64,000 nucleotides of DNA from Noviherbaspirillum galbum. Lineage in GTDB: Bacteria; Pseudomonadota; Gammaproteobacteria; Burkholderiales; Burkholderiaceae_D. The notes under the pieces were generated by a model. That model was given only the letters and a program-made list of their open reading frames with translations. It was not told the origin of the DNA and searched no databases. Shown here one piece after another: positions 10,648-21,483 of the stretch. Within the stretch, counting starts at the first letter, position 1; every line of letters starts with the position of its first letter. Made by a program: the position numbers and the translations under genes. The DNA is taken from assembly GCF_010974945.1 (NCBI RefSeq), contig NZ_JAAIVB010000036.1, forward strand, positions 1 through 64,000. The letters are read 5' to 3'.

Positions 10648-10795
10648 GCGTTGCAGCGAAAGTGGATCCATGGAATATTGTCCGGCGTCAAGCAGGGGCA
10701 CGCCGGTTGTTGAACCATGCGGTTTTCAAGCAGTCGCCGAGCGTGACATCATGACGCCTTCTCGCATGTACAATGACGCCCTCGCCGGGGAAACT

Positions 10796-11281
10796 ATGTC
10801 TGAAGTCTGGAAACCATCTGTCACCGTAGCCGCCATCATCGAGCGCGCGGGCCGCTTTTTGCTGGTCGAGGAAGAGACCAGCGACGGCATTCGCTTCAAC
10901 CAGCCCGCCGGGCACCTCGACCCCAACGAATCGCTGATGGACGCGGTCGCTCGCGAGACGCTCGAGGAAGCCGCGCACGATTTCACGCCGACCGCCCTGG
11001 TCGGCATGTACATGTCGCGCTACCTGTCCTCGCGCACCAAGCAAGAGGTGACCTACCTGCGCTTCGCCTTCTGCGGTGACCTCGGCATGGAACACAACCG
11101 CCCGCTCGACGAAGGCATCCTGCGCACCGTCTGGATGACCCGAGACGAGATGGTGGCCTGCCAGGAAAAGCACCGCAGCCCGCTGGTCCTGCAATGCGTG
11201 GACGACTACCTTGCCGGCAAGCGCGCGCCGCTTTCCGTCATCTATACCCATCCCAGCGTCATCGGGGAATTGCATGGCTAG
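10796..11281 (+). CDS. nudJ: Nudix hydrolase, NudJ-like phosphatase
   Basis: A 161-residue Nudix protein. The Nudix box runs from Gly39 to about residue 60 (GHLDPNE, then RETLEEAA), with Gly39, Glu44, Arg53, Glu54, Glu57 and Glu58 in place; the usual Gly after the EEx is Ala here. E. coli NudJ hydrolyses HMP-PP and nucleoside phosphates and also sits directly upstream of mnmA, which supports the name. The ATG at 10796 fits homologues; upstream in-frame starts lack similarity. The last 8 bases overlap the mnmA start, so the two are translationally coupled. The physiological substrate cannot be told from sequence. Confidence 0.85.
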   Translation: MSEVWKPSVTVAAIIERAGRFLLVEEETSDGIRFNQPAGHLDPNESLMDAVARETLEEAAHDFTPTALVGMYMSRYLSSRTKQEVTYLRFAFCGDLGMEHNRPLDEGILRTVWMTRDEMVACQEKHRSPLVLQCVDDYLAGKRAPLSVIYTHPSVIGELHG

Positions 11282-12386
11282 GAAGCGCGTGGTCATCGGC
11301 ATGTCCGGCGGGGTTGATTCCTCGGTATCCGCCTGGTTGCTGAAGGAACAGGGCTACGAGGTCATTGGCCTGTTCATGAAGAACTGGGAGGACGACGATG
11401 ACTCGGAGTATTGCTCCACCCGGGAAGACTGGATCGACGCCGCCAGCGTGGCCGACGTGGTCGGCGTGGACATCGAGGCCGTCAATTTCGCCGCCGAATA
11501 CAAGGACCGGGTGTTCGCGGAATTCCTGCGCGAATACCAGGCGGGCCGCACGCCCAATCCAGACGTGCTGTGCAACGCCGAAATCAAGTTCAAGGCCTTC
11601 CTTGACCATGCCATGAAGCTCGGCGCAGACCTGATCGCCACCGGCCACTATGCGCGCGTGCGGCAGGCGCCCTCCGGCCGCTTCGAGCTGCTCAAGGCGC
11701 TCGACGCCAGCAAGGACCAAAGCTATTTCCTGCATCGCCTGAACCAGGCGCAGCTGTCCCGCACACTGTTTCCGCTGGGCGAGATCCCGAAAACCGAAGT
11801 TCGGCAGATCGCCGAGCGCATCGGCCTGCCGAATGCTAAGAAGAAAGATTCCACCGGCATCTGCTTCATCGGGGAACGGCCGTTCCGCGAGTTCCTGAAC
11901 CGTTACCTGTCATACAAGCCGGGACCGATGAAGACGCCGGACGGCAAGACCGTGGGTGAACACGTCGGGCTGAGCTTCTATACCCTCGGCCAGCGCAAGG
12001 GCATCGGCCTCGGCGGCATCAAGTCCTACCAGAACGCCGACGGCAATGGCGACGCCTGGTATGTTGCCCGCAAAGATGTGGCCGAGAACACGCTCTACGT
12101 CGTCCAGGGGCATGACCATCCCTGGCTGCTGTCCCCGGCCCTGGAAGCCGGCCAGATCAGCTGGATCGCCGGCGAACCGCCTCAGGACGGCCCGCTCTCG
12201 GCAAAGACGCGTTATCGTCAGGCGGACGTTCCCTGCGTCTACAGGACGGAAGCGGACGGCTTTTCGCTGGCGTTCCCGCAGCCGCAATGGGCGGTTACGC
12301 CCGGCCAGTCGGCGGTGCTGTATGACGGCGATGTCTGCCTTGGCGGCGGCATCATCTCCGCTGCCATGGCGCCTGTTGAGGCTTGA
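11274..12386 (+). CDS. mnmA: tRNA-specific 2-thiouridylase MnmA
   Basis: Puts sulfur on U34 of tRNA-Lys, -Glu and -Gln, taking it from a TusE-type donor. The 370-residue protein starts [17 protein letters not shown], with the PP-loop SGGVDSS at 11-17 that adenylates the uridine, and has the catalytic cysteine pair Cys100 (VLCNAEIKF) and Cys197 (STGICFIG). Start overlaps the end of nudJ by 8 bases. A good intrinsic terminator follows about 40 bases after the stop. Confidence 0.96.
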   Translation: MARKRVVIGMSGGVDSSVSAWLLKEQGYEVIGLFMKNWEDDDDSEYCSTREDWIDAASVADVVGVDIEAVNFAAEYKDRVFAEFLREYQAGRTPNPDVLCNAEIKFKAFLDHAMKLGADLIATGHYARVRQAPSGRFELLKALDASKDQSYFLHRLNQAQLSRTLFPLGEIPKTEVRQIAERIGLPNAKKKDSTGICFIGERPFREFLNRYLSYKPGPMKTPDGKTVGEHVGLSFYTLGQRKGIGLGGIKSYQNADGNGDAWYVARKDVAENTLYVVQGHDHPWLLSPALEAGQISWIAGEPPQDGPLSAKTRYRQADVPCVYRTEADGFSLAFPQPQWAVTPGQSAVLYDGDVCLGGGIISAAMAPVEA

Positions 12387-12428
12387 GGGGCATCAGTCCG
12401 CCGCATTCCCTTCCTTTGCATTTCCCTG

Positions 12429-12455
12429 AAAACCGCCAGTCCGGCGGTTTTTTTT
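12429..12455 (+). terminator. Intrinsic terminator after mnmA
   Basis: AAAACCGCC, loop AGTCC, GGCGGTTTT, then continued T run. Strong rho-independent form. Confidence 0.9.
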
Positions 12456-12588
12456 CGCGCTGGCGCATCGCCCGTAAAAAACCGCTTGCAATCGCTTCTC
12501 GAATGCCGAATAATCTGAATACGAACAATTCGCATTTGCAAAAGCGTCCAGGCCTTCCGGCCTGCCGGCGCTCATCGAAGGAAATGGA

Positions 12589-12828
12589 ATGATTGTCTGC
12601 GTTTGCCACAATGTTTCCGATCGCAAGATCCGCCAGGCGGTGGAGGAAGGCGTGACCACCATGCCGGAACTGCGCGCCCAGCTTCAGGTAGGTACTTGCT
12701 GCGGCAAATGCCATTCCTGTGCCAAGACGGTACTCCGGGAGTGCCTGGAAGACCGGGCGCTGGAACCACAATCGGTGGCTTCGCCCGTCTTCCATGCGGT
12801 TTCTCGCGCGGGCGCCCTCGCCGCCTGA
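12589..12828 (+). CDS. bfd: Bacterioferritin-associated ferredoxin
   Basis: A 79-residue [2Fe-2S] protein that docks on bacterioferritin and reduces its haem to release stored iron. Ligand cysteines are Cys4 and Cys6 (MIVCVC) and Cys38/Cys41 within GTCCGKCHSC. Typical Bfd is 64-70 residues; the Ala/Ser-rich tail after residue 65 is a small extension. The partner bfr lies 3 kb downstream with ahpCF between. Just upstream (about 12500-12535) is an AT-rich stretch with CGAAT/ATTCG arms, where a Fur site would be expected, but it is a poor Fur-box match. Confidence 0.92.
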   Translation: MIVCVCHNVSDRKIRQAVEEGVTTMPELRAQLQVGTCCGKCHSCAKTVLRECLEDRALEPQSVASPVFHAVSRAGALAA

Positions 12829-13032
12829 TCCTGCTGTCTTCGCTTTCCCTGGGCCCCGTTCTACATGGGGCCCATGCTATCTCGACCGGCCGGCCAAAGA
12901 TTGATCCAGGCCGCTGAACTCGCGGTCATGTGCCCTGTCTCTTGCTTGCGGTCCCGTAAGCAATACATCAACAAATCCCGGATAATCGTCTTCCCCTATC
13001 GGGACCATATAAATTACCAATTTTACAGTCCG

Positions 13033-13047
13033 ATAGCCGGCATCTAT
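13033..13047 (+). promoter_or_regulatory. Candidate OxyR half-site pair upstream of ahpC
   Basis: ATAG, seven bases, CTAT: the exact spacing of one OxyR dimer site, 60-75 bases before the ahpC start. A second, weaker phased series (CTAT at 12996, ATAT at 13007, CAAT at 13018, each 11 bases apart) lies just upstream. OxyR tetramers contact four such elements; the outer elements around 13033 do not match well. The oxyR gene is at 31.35 kb. Confidence 0.45.
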
Positions 13048-13106
13048 CATAATCACACACGCAATAACTTTTTCCCTTCAACCCGTTACTACAACGAGAG
13101 GCAAAC

Positions 13107-13670
13107 ATGTCCCTGATTAACACCGAAATCCTGCCGTTCAAAGCCCAGGCATTCCATAACGGCAAGTTCGTCGAAGTCACCGAAGCCGATCTGAAGGGCA
13201 AGTGGTCCGTCGTCGTGTTCTACCCGGCCGACTTCACCTTCGTCTGCCCGACCGAACTGGGCGACCTGGCCGACAACTACGACACCTTCAAGTCCATGGG
13301 CGTCGAAGTGTACAGCGTCTCGACCGACACGCACTTCACCCACAAGGCATGGCATGACACTTCCGACACGATCAAGAAGATCCGCTATCCGATGATCGCC
13401 GATCCGACCGGCGCGATCACCCGCAACTTCGACGTCATGATCGAGGAAGAGGGCCTGGCACTGCGCGGCACCTTCGTGATCAATCCGGAAGGCCAGATCA
13501 AGCTGTGCGAAATCCACGACAACGGCATCGGCCGCGACGCCAAGGAACTGCTGCGCAAGGTGCAGGCAGCCCAGTACGTCGCTTCCCACCCGGGCGAAGT
13601 CTGCCCCGCCAAGTGGACCCCGGGCGATGAGACCCTGGCCCCGTCGCTGGACCTCGTCGGCAAGATCTAA
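13107..13670 (+). CDS. ahpC: Alkyl hydroperoxide reductase subunit C
   Basis: Typical 2-Cys peroxiredoxin of 187 residues, reducing H2O2 and organic peroxides. The peroxidatic cysteine is Cys47 in DFTFVCPTE and the resolving cysteine is Cys166 in [10 protein letters not shown], matching the enteric enzyme position for position. A GAGAGG ribosome site precedes the ATG. ahpF, its reductase, starts 192 bases downstream. Candidate OxyR elements upstream suggest peroxide induction. Confidence 0.97.
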   Translation: MSLINTEILPFKAQAFHNGKFVEVTEADLKGKWSVVVFYPADFTFVCPTELGDLADNYDTFKSMGVEVYSVSTDTHFTHKAWHDTSDTIKKIRYPMIADPTGAITRNFDVMIEEEGLALRGTFVINPEGQIKLCEIHDNGIGRDAKELLRKVQAAQYVASHPGEVCPAKWTPGDETLAPSLDLVGKI

Positions 13671-13862
13671 GCAAGATGCAGTAGCAAGCCGCCGCGCCAT
13701 CGCCGGCGCGGCGCGCGAACCCCGGGGCGATTCCCGCCCCGCAGTCCCACTCCCAGATCGCGAACACCGGTCCGGCAGGTCGATCCTGATCCGGAAGTGG
13801 CATTGCTCACCCCGAGAATGACCGTATCACCTTAGTCGTACAAACTTGAAAGCGAGACCGAC

Positions 13863-15446
13863 ATGCTAGACGCCAATCTCAAGAATCAACTGAAAGCCTA
13901 CCTGGAGCGGGTCACCCAGCCGATCGAGATCGTCGCCTCGGTGAACGACAGCGACAAGTCGCGCGAGATGCTGTCGCTGCTGCAGGACATCGCGAGCCTG
14001 TCCTCCAAGGTCAGCGTGCGCGAGTCGCGCGACGACAATGAGCGCAAGCCTTCCTTTTCCCTGAACCGCACCGGCAGCAACATGGGCGTGCGCTTCGCGG
14101 GCCTGCCGATGGGCCACGAATTCACCTCGCTCGTGCTTGCGCTGCTGCAGGTCGGCGGCCATCCGCCCAAGGCGGAGCAGGACGTGCTCGACCAGATCCG
14201 CAACCTGGAAGGCGAGTTTCTGTTCGAGACCTACATCTCGCTGTCCTGCCAGAACTGCCCGGACGTGGTGCAGGCGCTGAACCTGATGGCGGTGATCAAC
14301 CCGAATGTCCGCCACGTGATGATCGACGGCGCGCTGTTCCAGGATGAAGTCAGCGAGCGCCAGATCATGGCGGTGCCGACGGTGTTCCTGAACGGCCAGA
14401 CCTTCGGCCAGGGCCGCATGAGCCTGGAGGAAATCCTGGCAAAGCTCGATACCGGCAGCGCGGAACGCGAAGCCGCGAAGCTTGCGCAGAAGGACGTGTT
14501 CGACCTGCTGGTGGTGGGCGGCGGTCCGGCCGGCGCGGCGGCCGCCATCTATTCGGCGCGAAAGGGCATCCGCACCGGCGTGGTATCGGAGCGTTTCGGC
14601 GGCCAGGTGCTGGATACCATGGGCATCGAGAACTTCATTTCCGTGAAGGAAACCGAGGGTCCGAAACTTGCGGCCGCGCTCGAGCAGCACGTGAAGGAAT
14701 ACGAGGTCGACATCATGAACCTGCAGCGCGCCGCGGCGCTGGTGCCGGGTAATGATCAGGTGGAAATCAAGCTGGAAAACGGCGCGAGCCTGAAGGCGAA
14801 GACCGTGGTCATCGCTACCGGCGCGCGCTGGCGCCAGATGAACGTCCCGGGCGAGGACGAATACCGCAACCGCGGCGTGGCCTACTGCCCGCACTGCGAC
14901 GGCCCGCTGTTCAAGGGCAAGCGCGTGGCGGTGATCGGCGGCGGCAACTCGGGCGTGGAAGCGGCGATCGACCTGGCCGGCATCGTGGCCCATGTCACGC
15001 TGATCGAGTGGGACACCAAGCTGCGCGCCGACGCGGTCCTGCAGCGCAAGCTGCACAGCCTGCCGAACGTGACGGTGATCATGAATGCCCAGACCACCGA
15101 AGTGACCGGCGATGGCAACAAGGTCAATGGCATCCGCTACAACGACCGCGCGACGGGCGCGCCGCACCACATCGAGCTCGAAGGCATCTTCGTGCAGATC
15201 GGCCTGCTGCCCAACACCGACTGGCTCAAGGGCACGGTGGAATTGTCGCCGCGCGGCGAGATTGAGGTCGATGCGTATGGCCGCACCTCGGTACCCGGCG
15301 TGTTTGCCGCGGGCGACGTCACGACCGTGCCCTACAAGCAGATCGTGATCGCCATGGGCGAAGGCTCGAAGGCCGCGCTGTCCGCCTTCGATCACCTGAT
15401 CCGCATCACCGCGCCGGCAGAAGAGAAAGTGGCCATCGCCGCCTGA
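13863..15446 (+). CDS. ahpF: Alkyl hydroperoxide reductase subunit F
   Basis: Flavin disulfide reductase that passes electrons from NADH to AhpC. The 527-residue protein has the N-terminal double-thioredoxin domain with the redox pair Cys129/Cys132 (SCQNC), a hinge near 200, the FAD motif [12 protein letters not shown] near 218-227, and the thioredoxin-reductase-type pair Cys342/Cys345 (YCPHCDG), then the NAD motif [11 protein letters not shown]. All catalytic groups are intact. The 192-base gap from ahpC contains no other gene, and a strong terminator follows ahpF. Confidence 0.97.
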   Translation: MLDANLKNQLKAYLERVTQPIEIVASVNDSDKSREMLSLLQDIASLSSKVSVRESRDDNERKPSFSLNRTGSNMGVRFAGLPMGHEFTSLVLALLQVGGHPPKAEQDVLDQIRNLEGEFLFETYISLSCQNCPDVVQALNLMAVINPNVRHVMIDGALFQDEVSERQIMAVPTVFLNGQTFGQGRMSLEEILAKLDTGSAEREAAKLAQKDVFDLLVVGGGPAGAAAAIYSARKGIRTGVVSERFGGQVLDTMGIENFISVKETEGPKLAAALEQHVKEYEVDIMNLQRAAALVPGNDQVEIKLENGASLKAKTVVIATGARWRQMNVPGEDEYRNRGVAYCPHCDGPLFKGKRVAVIGGGNSGVEAAIDLAGIVAHVTLIEWDTKLRADAVLQRKLHSLPNVTVIMNAQTTEVTGDGNKVNGIRYNDRATGAPHHIELEGIFVQIGLLPNTDWLKGTVELSPRGEIEVDAYGRTSVPGVFAAGDVTTVPYKQIVIAMGEGSKAALSAFDHLIRITAPAEEKVAIAA

Positions 15447-15462
15447 TCCCCAGCCTCGCAGG

Positions 15463-15495
15463 AAAAAAACGCCGGCAATATGCCGGCGTTTTTTT
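15463..15495 (+). terminator. Intrinsic terminator after ahpF
   Basis: A run, ACGCCGGCA, loop ATA, TGCCGGCGT, T run. Perfect 9-bp GC-rich stem flanked by A and T runs, so it could work in both directions. Confidence 0.92.
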
Positions 15496-15677
15496 ATGGC
15501 CGTGCGCGGGACCGTGCCTGGAAGCAAGCCGACGATGCAAATGATTCGTGCTAACGAAATGCATGGGACGCCACCCGGAGCGATGGCAAAAACACCATCC
15601 TGCGCTATCATGAATTCCACGCTAGATACTCGTCCCGCCGCGGGGCGGATCACACCACCATTACCACCGAGGAATGC

Positions 15678-16148
15678 ATGAAAGGCGACCCGAACATCAT
15701 TCGTCTGCTCAACGCCCAGTTGACCAATGAGCTCACCGCGATCAACCAGTACTTTCTCCATGCGCGCATGTACAAGCACTGGGGGCTCAACAAGCTGGGC
15801 AAGAAGGAGTATGACGAATCCATCGGCGAGATGAAGCATGCCGACAAGCTCATCGACCGCATCCTGATGCTCGATGGCCTGCCCAACCTTCAGGCGCTGC
15901 ACAAGCTGATGATCGGCGAGGACACGCCGGAGATGCTGGAATGCGATCTGAAGCTGGAACTCGCCGCGCAGCAGACCATCAAGGACGGCATCGCGGCCTG
16001 CGAACAGGCGGGCGACTACGTGTCGCGCGAGCTTCTCGTTTACATCCTCGACGATACCGAGGAACACATCGAATGGCTCGAGACCCAGCGCGACCTGATC
16101 AACAAGATAGGGCTGCAGAATTACATGCAATCGCAGATGGACGAATAA
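15678..16148 (+). CDS. bfr: Bacterioferritin
   Basis: A 156-residue haem ferritin that oxidises and stores iron as a 24-mer. Ungapped numbering against E. coli Bfr puts ferroxidase ligands Glu18, Glu51, His54, Glu94 and His130 and the haem ligand Met52 in place. The sixth ligand position, Glu127 in E. coli, is Thr127 here (DDTEEH instead of DEEGH), so the metal site may be altered or use Glu128. It lies beyond the ahpF terminator in its own transcription unit, near bfd. Confidence 0.93.
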   Translation: MKGDPNIIRLLNAQLTNELTAINQYFLHARMYKHWGLNKLGKKEYDESIGEMKHADKLIDRILMLDGLPNLQALHKLMIGEDTPEMLECDLKLELAAQQTIKDGIAACEQAGDYVSRELLVYILDDTEEHIEWLETQRDLINKIGLQNYMQSQMDE

Positions 16149-16184
16149 CGTCTGCCGCATGAGGCCGGCAACCGCCGGCAAATG

Positions 16185-16215
16185 AAAAGGGCAGCCTGAA
16201 CGGCTGCCCTTTTTC
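16185..16215. terminator. Bidirectional terminator between bfr and GST gene
   Basis: AAAAGGGCAGCC, loop TGAAC, GGCTGCCCTTTTT. A 12-bp stem with A and T flanks between convergent genes, usable from both strands. Confidence 0.9.
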
Positions 16216-16237
16216 TGACCGCGCCAGGCGCGAATGA

Positions 16238-18403
<2,166 letters not shown>

Positions 18404-18423
18404 CTTTCCTGCAAGCGGACCGG

Positions 18424-18473
18424 TTCCGGCTGCCAGGCGCGATCCTTCGCGCCATGCCAGCCGGAATTTTTTT
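18424..18473 (+). terminator. Intrinsic terminator after purB
   Basis: TTCCGGCTG pairs with CAGCCGGAA, and GGCGCG with CGCGCC, across small bulges, followed by seven T. The T run runs almost into the next promoter region. Confidence 0.8.
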
Positions 18474-18480
18474 GTGCTAT

Positions 18481-18502
18481 ATTAGTTCGCACTCGAACTA
18501 AT
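18481..18502 (+). promoter_or_regulatory. Palindromic operator candidate before the cytochrome b561/YceI operon
   Basis: ATTAGTTCG, spacer CACT, CGAACTAAT: a perfect 9-bp inverted repeat ending 14 bases before the start codon and overlapping a TATATT (18478-18483) that could be the -10 box. Size and symmetry suit a MarR-type dimer, and a marR gene ends the cluster. A repressor bound here would block RNA polymerase directly. Confidence 0.6.
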
Positions 18503-18516
18503 TAACAAAAAGCAAC

Positions 18517-19038
18517 ATGAAGTACACCAAGACTGCGGTGTCCCTGCACTGGCTGATCGCGCTGCTGATCGTGGCCGCATTCGGCCTGGGACTGACCATG
18601 GTGGACATTCCCGGCATCACGCCCACCAAGCTGAAGTATTTTTCCTGGCACAAGTGGCTGGGCGTGACGGTGCTCGGCCTGGCCTGCGCCCGGTTGTTCT
18701 GGCGCCTGGGCCACAAGGCGCCGGCCTACCCGCCGGGCATGCCGGCCTGGCAGCGGCAGGCGGCGCATGGCCTGCACGGACTGCTGTACCTGCATATCTT
18801 TGCCGTTCCCGTGTCGGGATACGTCTACAGCCTCGCCGCCGGGGTGCCGGTTGTCTACCTCGGCATCCTGCCCCTGCCTGTGTTCATCAACCCCAATCCC
18901 GAACTCAAGCCCGCGCTCAAGCAACTGCACTACGTGCTCAACATGACGATGCTCGCCGCCGTGGCGCTGCACGTCCTCGCCGCCCTCAAGCACCAATTCG
19001 TCGATCGTGATGGCGTCCTGCGCCGCATGATGCCCTGA
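18517..19038 (+). CDS. Cytochrome b561 family protein
   Basis: A 173-residue, four-helix di-haem membrane cytochrome (YceJ/CybB type), probably moving electrons between quinol and a periplasmic partner. Helices are about 9-28, 45-63, 85-106 and 142-160, with candidate haem histidines in SLHWLIA (near 11), SWHKWLG (near 45), YLHIFAV (near 93) and ALHVLA (near 152). It heads a cluster with two YceI proteins, like the E. coli yceJ-yceI pair. Directly upstream lies a perfect palindrome. Confidence 0.88.
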   Translation: MKYTKTAVSLHWLIALLIVAAFGLGLTMVDIPGITPTKLKYFSWHKWLGVTVLGLACARLFWRLGHKAPAYPPGMPAWQRQAAHGLHGLLYLHIFAVPVSGYVYSLAAGVPVVYLGILPLPVFINPNPELKPALKQLHYVLNMTMLAAVALHVLAALKHQFVDRDGVLRRMMP

Positions 19039-19057
19039 ACCCCGTAAGGAGAATTCC

Positions 19058-19639
19058 ATGCGTTTCACCCTGACGCCATCCCTGCGCCATGCCGCCGCCA
19101 TCGGGCTTGCCGCCGCCATGGCGACCGTTGCCGCCTCGGCGCTGGCCGCCGCCCTCAAGACCGACGCCGCCAAAAGCGCGGTCTCGGCCACGTTCAAACA
19201 GCTCAACGTGCCGGTCGAAGCGAAGTTCAAGAAGTTCAATGCGCAGATCGATTTCGATGCCGCCAGGCCGGATGCCGCGAAGGCGAGCGTCGAGATCGAC
19301 GTGCCGAGCTTCGATCTCGGCGATCCGGAATACAACAAGGAAGTGCAGAAGAAGGAGTGGTTCAACGGCACGCAATTCCCCAAGGCCAGCTTCGTCTCGT
19401 CTTCCATCAAGCCTGCCGCCGGCGGCAGGCTTGACGTGGCCGGCAAGCTCACCATCAAGGGCAAGAGCGCCGACGTGGCCTTTCCGCTGACGGTGAAGAA
19501 GGAAGGGAATGCCCAGGTCTTCGAAGGCACCTTGCCGATCAAGCGCCTCGCCTTCAACATCGGCGAGGGCGAATGGAAGGACACCAGCATGGTTGCCGAC
19601 GAGGTGCTGATCAAGTTCCGCGTCGTCACCGCGCAGTGA
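19058..19639 (+). CDS. YceI family periplasmic protein (first copy)
   Basis: A 193-residue secreted protein: signal peptide about 1-30, then a YceI lipocalin-like beta-barrel known from structures to bind polyisoprenoid or quinone-like chains. Conserved features include the [17 protein letters not shown] strand-turn, the [13 protein letters not shown] segment and the [12 protein letters not shown]-terminal part. It follows the cytochrome gene after 19 bases with a AAGGAG site. This copy lacks the H-P-T-F start motif seen in classical YceI (compare the next gene), so it may differ in ligand. Confidence 0.88.
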   Translation: MRFTLTPSLRHAAAIGLAAAMATVAASALAAALKTDAAKSAVSATFKQLNVPVEAKFKKFNAQIDFDAARPDAAKASVEIDVPSFDLGDPEYNKEVQKKEWFNGTQFPKASFVSSSIKPAAGGRLDVAGKLTIKGKSADVAFPLTVKKEGNAQVFEGTLPIKRLAFNIGEGEWKDTSMVADEVLIKFRVVTAQ

Positions 19640-19706
19640 GCGCAGCCTGAGGCCGCGCCGCCGATTTTCCGTTTCACCGATATTCACCAGAAAACCAGGA
19701 GTCACC

Positions 19707-20285
19707 ATGCAGTTCAAGCAGATCCTCGCCACCCTCATCGCCGCCGGCGCCATGTCCGCCGCCGCATCGGGTTTCGCGCAGACCTACAACATCGAACCCA
19801 ACCATACCTACCCCAGCTTCGAAGCCGACCACATGGGCATCTCGGTCTGGCGCGGCAAGTTCACCAAGACCAGCGGCACCATCAACCTCGACCGCGCGGC
19901 CAAGACCGGCAGCGCCGACATCGTCATCGACGCCAACTCGATCGATTTCGGCCATGCCAAGATGAGCGAGCACGCCAAGTCCAAGGACATGTTCAACGCC
20001 GCGCAATACCCGACCATCACCTACAAGGGCAAGTCGGTCAAGTTCGACGGCGACAAGCCGGTGTCCATGGATGGCGACCTGACCATGCTGGGCGTGACCA
20101 AGCCGGTCACCCTGGCGATCAACAAGTTCAAGTGCATCCCGCATCCGATGCTCAAGCGCGAAGTGTGCGGCGCCGATGCGACCGCCGAATTCAAGCGCAC
20201 CGATTTCGGCCTGAACTACGGCACGCCGATGTTCGCGCCGGAAGTGAAGCTGGCGATCCAGGTCGAAGCCCTGAAGGCGGACTGA
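19707..20285 (+). CDS. YceI family periplasmic protein (second copy)
   Basis: A 192-residue secreted YceI protein: signal peptide about 1-25 (ASGFAQ cleavage), then [18 protein letters not shown], closer to canonical YceI than the upstream copy, and a [13 protein letters not shown] segment. One Cys pair (near 144 and 154, around KCIP and VCGAD) may form a disulfide. AGGAG precedes the ATG. The gene is followed by a terminator, so the cytochrome gene and both yceI copies form one transcription unit. Confidence 0.92.
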   Translation: MQFKQILATLIAAGAMSAAASGFAQTYNIEPNHTYPSFEADHMGISVWRGKFTKTSGTINLDRAAKTGSADIVIDANSIDFGHAKMSEHAKSKDMFNAAQYPTITYKGKSVKFDGDKPVSMDGDLTMLGVTKPVTLAINKFKCIPHPMLKREVCGADATAEFKRTDFGLNYGTPMFAPEVKLAIQVEALKAD

Positions 20286-20329
20286 GTGGCCGGACCCGCC
20301 GATTTCGATCGTCCCGATTGAACCTGCCG

Positions 20330-20356
20330 AGCCGGCCCAGCAATGGCCGGCTTTTT
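20330..20356 (+). terminator. Intrinsic terminator after second yceI gene
   Basis: AGCCGGCC, loop CAGCAAT (20338-20344), GGCCGGCT, then T run. Perfect 8-bp stem. It separates the yceI operon from the marR gene, which lies on the same strand. Confidence 0.85.
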
Positions 20357-20373
20357 CATTTGCCCCATTGCCG

Positions 20374-20826
20374 ATGACCACCATCAACAAGCGCTACATG
20401 CGCAGCATCCGCCTCCTGGCCGAGTGCTATCACGCCTTCAGCCAGGTCTCGGATGCCCACGTCCGCACCCTCGGCTTGACGCCGCCGCAGTTCGACATCA
20501 TCGCCACCCTCGGCAATACCGAGGGCATGTCCGGCAAGGACCTGGGCGAAAAGACCCTCATGACCAAGGGCACCCTGACCGGCGTGCTGGACCGGCTCGA
20601 AGCGCGCGGCCTGCTCACCCGGAGCATGAACCCGGACGACCGCCGCTGCATGATCGTGCAGCTCACGGTTTCCGGACAGGATCTGTTCGACCGGATCTTC
20701 GCGCCTCATGTAGAATTTTGCAGGCAGCCGCTGGCGGGTTACACGGAAGAGGATTTCCTGGCGCTCGAACGGGAACTGGCGAAACTCAAGCGCCATCTCG
20801 ACTCGGCTGGCATCGAGGGCACCTAG
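20374..20826 (+). CDS. MarR family transcriptional regulator
   Basis: A 150-residue winged-helix repressor. The DNA-binding part runs from LTPPQFDIIATLG (about 32) through the recognition helix TMTKGTLTGVLDRLE-like segment to the wing ARGLLTRSMNPDDRR (near 78-92), flanked by dimerisation helices. The ATG at 20374 is preferred to a TTG at 20368. It sits just after the cytochrome b561/YceI operon and before a cytochrome c' gene, and the perfect palindrome at 18481 is its likely operator. The ligand is unknown; two Cys residues (near 17 and 90) leave redox sensing possible. Confidence 0.9.
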   Translation: MTTINKRYMRSIRLLAECYHAFSQVSDAHVRTLGLTPPQFDIIATLGNTEGMSGKDLGEKTLMTKGTLTGVLDRLEARGLLTRSMNPDDRRCMIVQLTVSGQDLFDRIFAPHVEFCRQPLAGYTEEDFLALERELAKLKRHLDSAGIEGT

Positions 20827-20875
20827 CAGAATGCCGGCGGCGCAACGCCGCGACACACAACCACAAGGAGCGAGT

Positions 20876-21340
20876 ATGAGACAGTTGCTGGCCATCGCCT
20901 CAATGGCGGCCATGATCGCAGTTCCGTTTTCCGTCCAGGCCCAGGCGCAATCGCCGTTCGCCAAGCCCGAGGATGCGGTGAAGTACCGGCAGTCGGCGTT
21001 TTCCATCCTGGGCACGCATACCGGCCGCGTGGGCGCGGTGGTCAAGGGCGACAAGCCCTACGACAAGGCAGCGGTCGAGGCCGACGTCGCGGTGATGGAA
21101 ACGATGTCGAAGCTGCCGTGGTCCGCCTTCCCGGCCGGCTCCGACCTGCCGAATTCCAAGGCAAAGCCGGAAATCTGGAAGGAGCAGGACAAGTTCAAGG
21201 CGGCCGCGGAAAAGATGCAGGGCGAGGTGTCCAAGCTGTCCACCGCCGCCAAGTCGGGCGACCTGAACGCCATCAAGACCGCCTTCGGCGCCGTGGGACA
21301 GAGCTGCAAGGCTTGCCACGATAACTATCGCAATAAATGA
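20876..21340 (+). CDS. Cytochrome c' (class II c-type cytochrome)
   Basis: A 154-residue periplasmic protein with a signal peptide (about 1-24) and a four-helix bundle ending in the haem-attachment motif CKACH near residue 145, which is the C-terminal placement typical of cytochrome c'. Such proteins bind NO or act in electron transfer. An AAGGAG site precedes the ATG. It follows marR by 49 bases and may be part of the same redox cluster as the cytochrome b561 and YceI genes. Confidence 0.9.
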   Translation: MRQLLAIASMAAMIAVPFSVQAQAQSPFAKPEDAVKYRQSAFSILGTHTGRVGAVVKGDKPYDKAAVEADVAVMETMSKLPWSAFPAGSDLPNSKAKPEIWKEQDKFKAAAEKMQGEVSKLSTAAKSGDLNAIKTAFGAVGQSCKACHDNYRNK

Positions 21341-21345
21341 TGTTG

Positions 21346-21464
21346 GAAATGGGACCCCCGCCTTCGCGGGGGTGACAGCGGCGGATGCGCTGGCGCATCC
21401 GGACAAGGCTGACTTCCTCTGCCCCATCTCTGTCACTCCCGCGAAGGCGGAAATCCCATTTCAG
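21346..21464. repeat. Pair of inverted REP-like elements
   Basis: Two units of the same family in opposite orientation, 21346-21378 (GAAATGGGACCCCCGCC...) and 21430-21464 (CTGTCACTCCCGCGAAGG...), each able to fold alone (ACCCCCGC/GCGGGGGT in the first) and with each other. They separate the convergent cytochrome c' and binding-protein genes. Confidence 0.8.
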
Positions 21465-21483
21465 CCAACCCGCCAACCGCCCC

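Larger units (their letters stand above)
10439..10795. other. 357-base intergenic region between divergent panD and nudJ
   Basis: No convincing coding region. The middle (10490-10620) is clearly more AT-rich than the surroundings. It holds a plus-strand promoter-like pair TTTGGG and TATGAT spaced by 16 bases (10471-10498), and two terminator-like hairpins reading on the plus strand (next entries). A TACAAT about 25 bases upstream of nudJ could be its -10 box. Promoters for panD and nudJ should both lie here. Confidence 0.5.

Noticed and set aside
12500-12540. Possible Fur box upstream of bfd
   Set aside because: AT-rich with CGAAT/ATTCG arms, but the match to GATAATGATAATCATTATC is poor.
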